Shown: piece after piece, positions 44,548 to 45,114 of the stretch
How positions within the stretch are numbered: position 1 is the stretch's first letter
Layout: the number at the start of each line of letters is the position of its first letter
From: Pirellulaceae bacterium
GTDB taxonomy: Bacteria; Planctomycetota; Planctomycetia; Pirellulales; Pirellulaceae
DNA: 45,114 nucleotides
Direction: 5' to 3'
Assembly: GCA_025459265.1 (NCBI GenBank)
Contig: JALOQX010000063.1
Coordinates: forward strand, 1-45,114
Made by a program: the position numbers and the translations under genes
The notes under the pieces: generated by a model
Seen by the model: the letters and a program-made list of their open reading frames with translations, nothing else
Database searches by the model: none
Told to the model about the DNA's origin: nothing

Positions 44548-44694
44548 CAGATCATCGGCTACGTGCGTTGGAGAAGCGCCGCACGTCCCCCCATGACCTC
44601 GGGTCATGGGGGACGCAGATCATCGGCTACGTTGGAGAAGCGCCGCACGTCCCCCCATGACCTCGGGTCATGGGGGACGCAGATCATCGGCTAG
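44548..44694. repeat. palindrome-plus-box array, tandem 64-bp units
   Basis: The box CAGATCATCGGCTACG occurs at 44548-44563 and 44616-44631 and, with one change (CTAGG), at 44680-44694. Two nearly identical 64-bp units run 44567-44630 and 44631-44694, each GTTGGAGAAGCGCCGCACGT, then an inverted repeat, then the box. The inverted repeat GTCCCCCCATGACC / GGGTCATGGGGGAC (44585-44614 and 44649-44678) can form about 13 bp with one bulged C and a 3-nt loop. The same box follows a different palindrome at 90-172. Confidence 0.8.
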
Positions 44695-44830
44695 GTGCGG
44701 CCACCACCACGCACGGCGGCCGAGTCCCAGCGCCTCCACCACACCCGCGTCCGGCCGAGTCCGCCCCGACCGGCGGTGACCGACGTGACGGGCTCTTGTT
44801 GACAGGATGGACAGGATGTCCAGGATGATC
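44681..44830. repeat. right copy of ~150-bp dispersed repeat
   Basis: Same orientation as 158-308. The match runs from AGATCATCGGCTA through the GGCCACCACCACGCACGGCG segment to the GACAGGAT nonamer array (about 44799-44828). Differences are scattered substitutions and short replacements near 44758-44775. Confidence 0.8.
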
Positions 44831-45114
44831 GCTGTGTGTCGTGCGGCACGGGTGCAGGTGCGCGCCGCCGGCGTGCAGCGCGCGGGCCGCCGTCCGCCTG
44901 ACGGCGGACTCTGGCCCAGCGGTTAAACAGATCCATCTCCCCCGTCCCGCCCTTGCTCCCCTATCCTCCTGGGGACGCGACACCGGCGGCGCACTCCGGA
45001 GCGGCACGGCCACGCCTCGTTTAACCCGATATTCCGCAACCTGTCCCGCAGTCAAATCGCGTGGGCGCCACCGGAGCACGGCGCGGTCACGTCGGTGGCC
45101 GGGGAAGTCGCTTG

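Larger units (their letters stand above)
44387..45114. other. gene-free, repeat-rich right end
   Basis: I see no supported gene in these 728 bp. They hold the palindrome-plus-box array (44548-44694), the right copy of the roughly 150-bp repeat (44681-44830) and two copies of a CCTTGCTCCCCT...TCCTGGGGACGC segment (44521-44548 and 44951-44978). A minus-strand open frame of 131 codons (44684-45079) is low complexity and crosses the repeats, so I reject it as a gene. Confidence 0.65.

Noticed and set aside
44548-44694. Possible CRISPR array
   Set aside because: There are only two 64-bp units; the units are nearly identical throughout with no unique spacers, and no cas genes are nearby.
44684-45079. 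131-codon minus-strand open frame at the right end
   Set aside because: It runs through the dispersed repeat and nonamer array, with low-complexity Arg/Ala/Gly composition and no domain.
1-45114. tRNA, rRNA or riboswitch genes
   Set aside because: I looked for T-loop-like GGTTCGAATCC motifs and conserved riboswitch cores in the gene gaps and found none; matches such as GTTCGATTC fall inside coding sequence.

Overview
The window is high-GC bacterial chromosome that most likely comes from a planctomycete (Planctomycetota). The strongest evidence is a single gene of about 2,300 codons holding two complete UvrA proteins in tandem, an arrangement known from the PVC superphylum (Chlamydia has a double UvrA). 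Supporting evidence is the gene content: secreted proteins with DUF1080 (3-keto-glycoside hydrolase-like) domains, secreted FAD_oxidored-family oxidoreductases, a Tat-exported Gfo/Idh/MocA protein, and YD/RHS-repeat debris between genes. All identifications come from reading the sequence; no database search was possible.

Layout, left to right. 1-935: no intact gene; repeats, hairpins and a frameshifted RHS/YD-repeat fragment. 936-6025 (minus): an operon of a two-domain VOC protein, an S9 prolyl oligopeptidase-family hydrolase and a transglutaminase-core exported protein. 6218-13334 (plus): glycogen synthase (glgA), a galT-type uridylyltransferase, a GH57 alpha-glucanotransferase-type enzyme, then aguB and aguA, which together turn agmatine into putrescine. 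A hairpin covers the two facing stop codons at 13333-13351. 13344-19418 (minus): a double-DUF1080 protein, a secreted FAD oxidoreductase, two adjacent YjbQ/UPF0047 paralogues and two NAD-dependent epimerase-family reductases. 19526-21890 (plus): a GNAT-like acyltransferase of the YghO type and a ketosynthase broken by a frameshifting deletion; facing them is a large RND/MMPL exporter (21899-25615, minus). 26039-31263 (plus): a SEC-C/helical-repeat protein, ribD and a second FAD oxidoreductase. 31341-39016 (plus): the double UvrA with an unrecognised duplicated C-terminal module and, overlapping it by ATGA, a small carbohydrate-binding-like protein. 39343-44386 (plus): a Gfo/Idh oxidoreductase, an NSS transporter carrying an EF-hand loop plus a 33-aa membrane partner, and an SSS symporter plus a 64-aa membrane partner. 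44387-45114: a second gene-free, repeat-rich stretch sharing about 150 bp with the left end.

How the genes fit together. glgA, the GH57 enzyme and galT form an alpha-glucan and sugar-nucleotide module; aguB/aguA form a polyamine module in the same transcription direction. The exported DUF1080, FAD and Gfo/Idh proteins and the two sodium-coupled transporters point to oxidation, cleavage and uptake of external organic molecules. The least understood part is 17.4-25.6 kb, where paired epimerase-family reductases, a GNAT-like acyltransferase, a ketosynthase with an altered active site and an RND exporter sit together like a lipid-making and lipid-export locus. The ketosynthase appears to have decayed in this genome.
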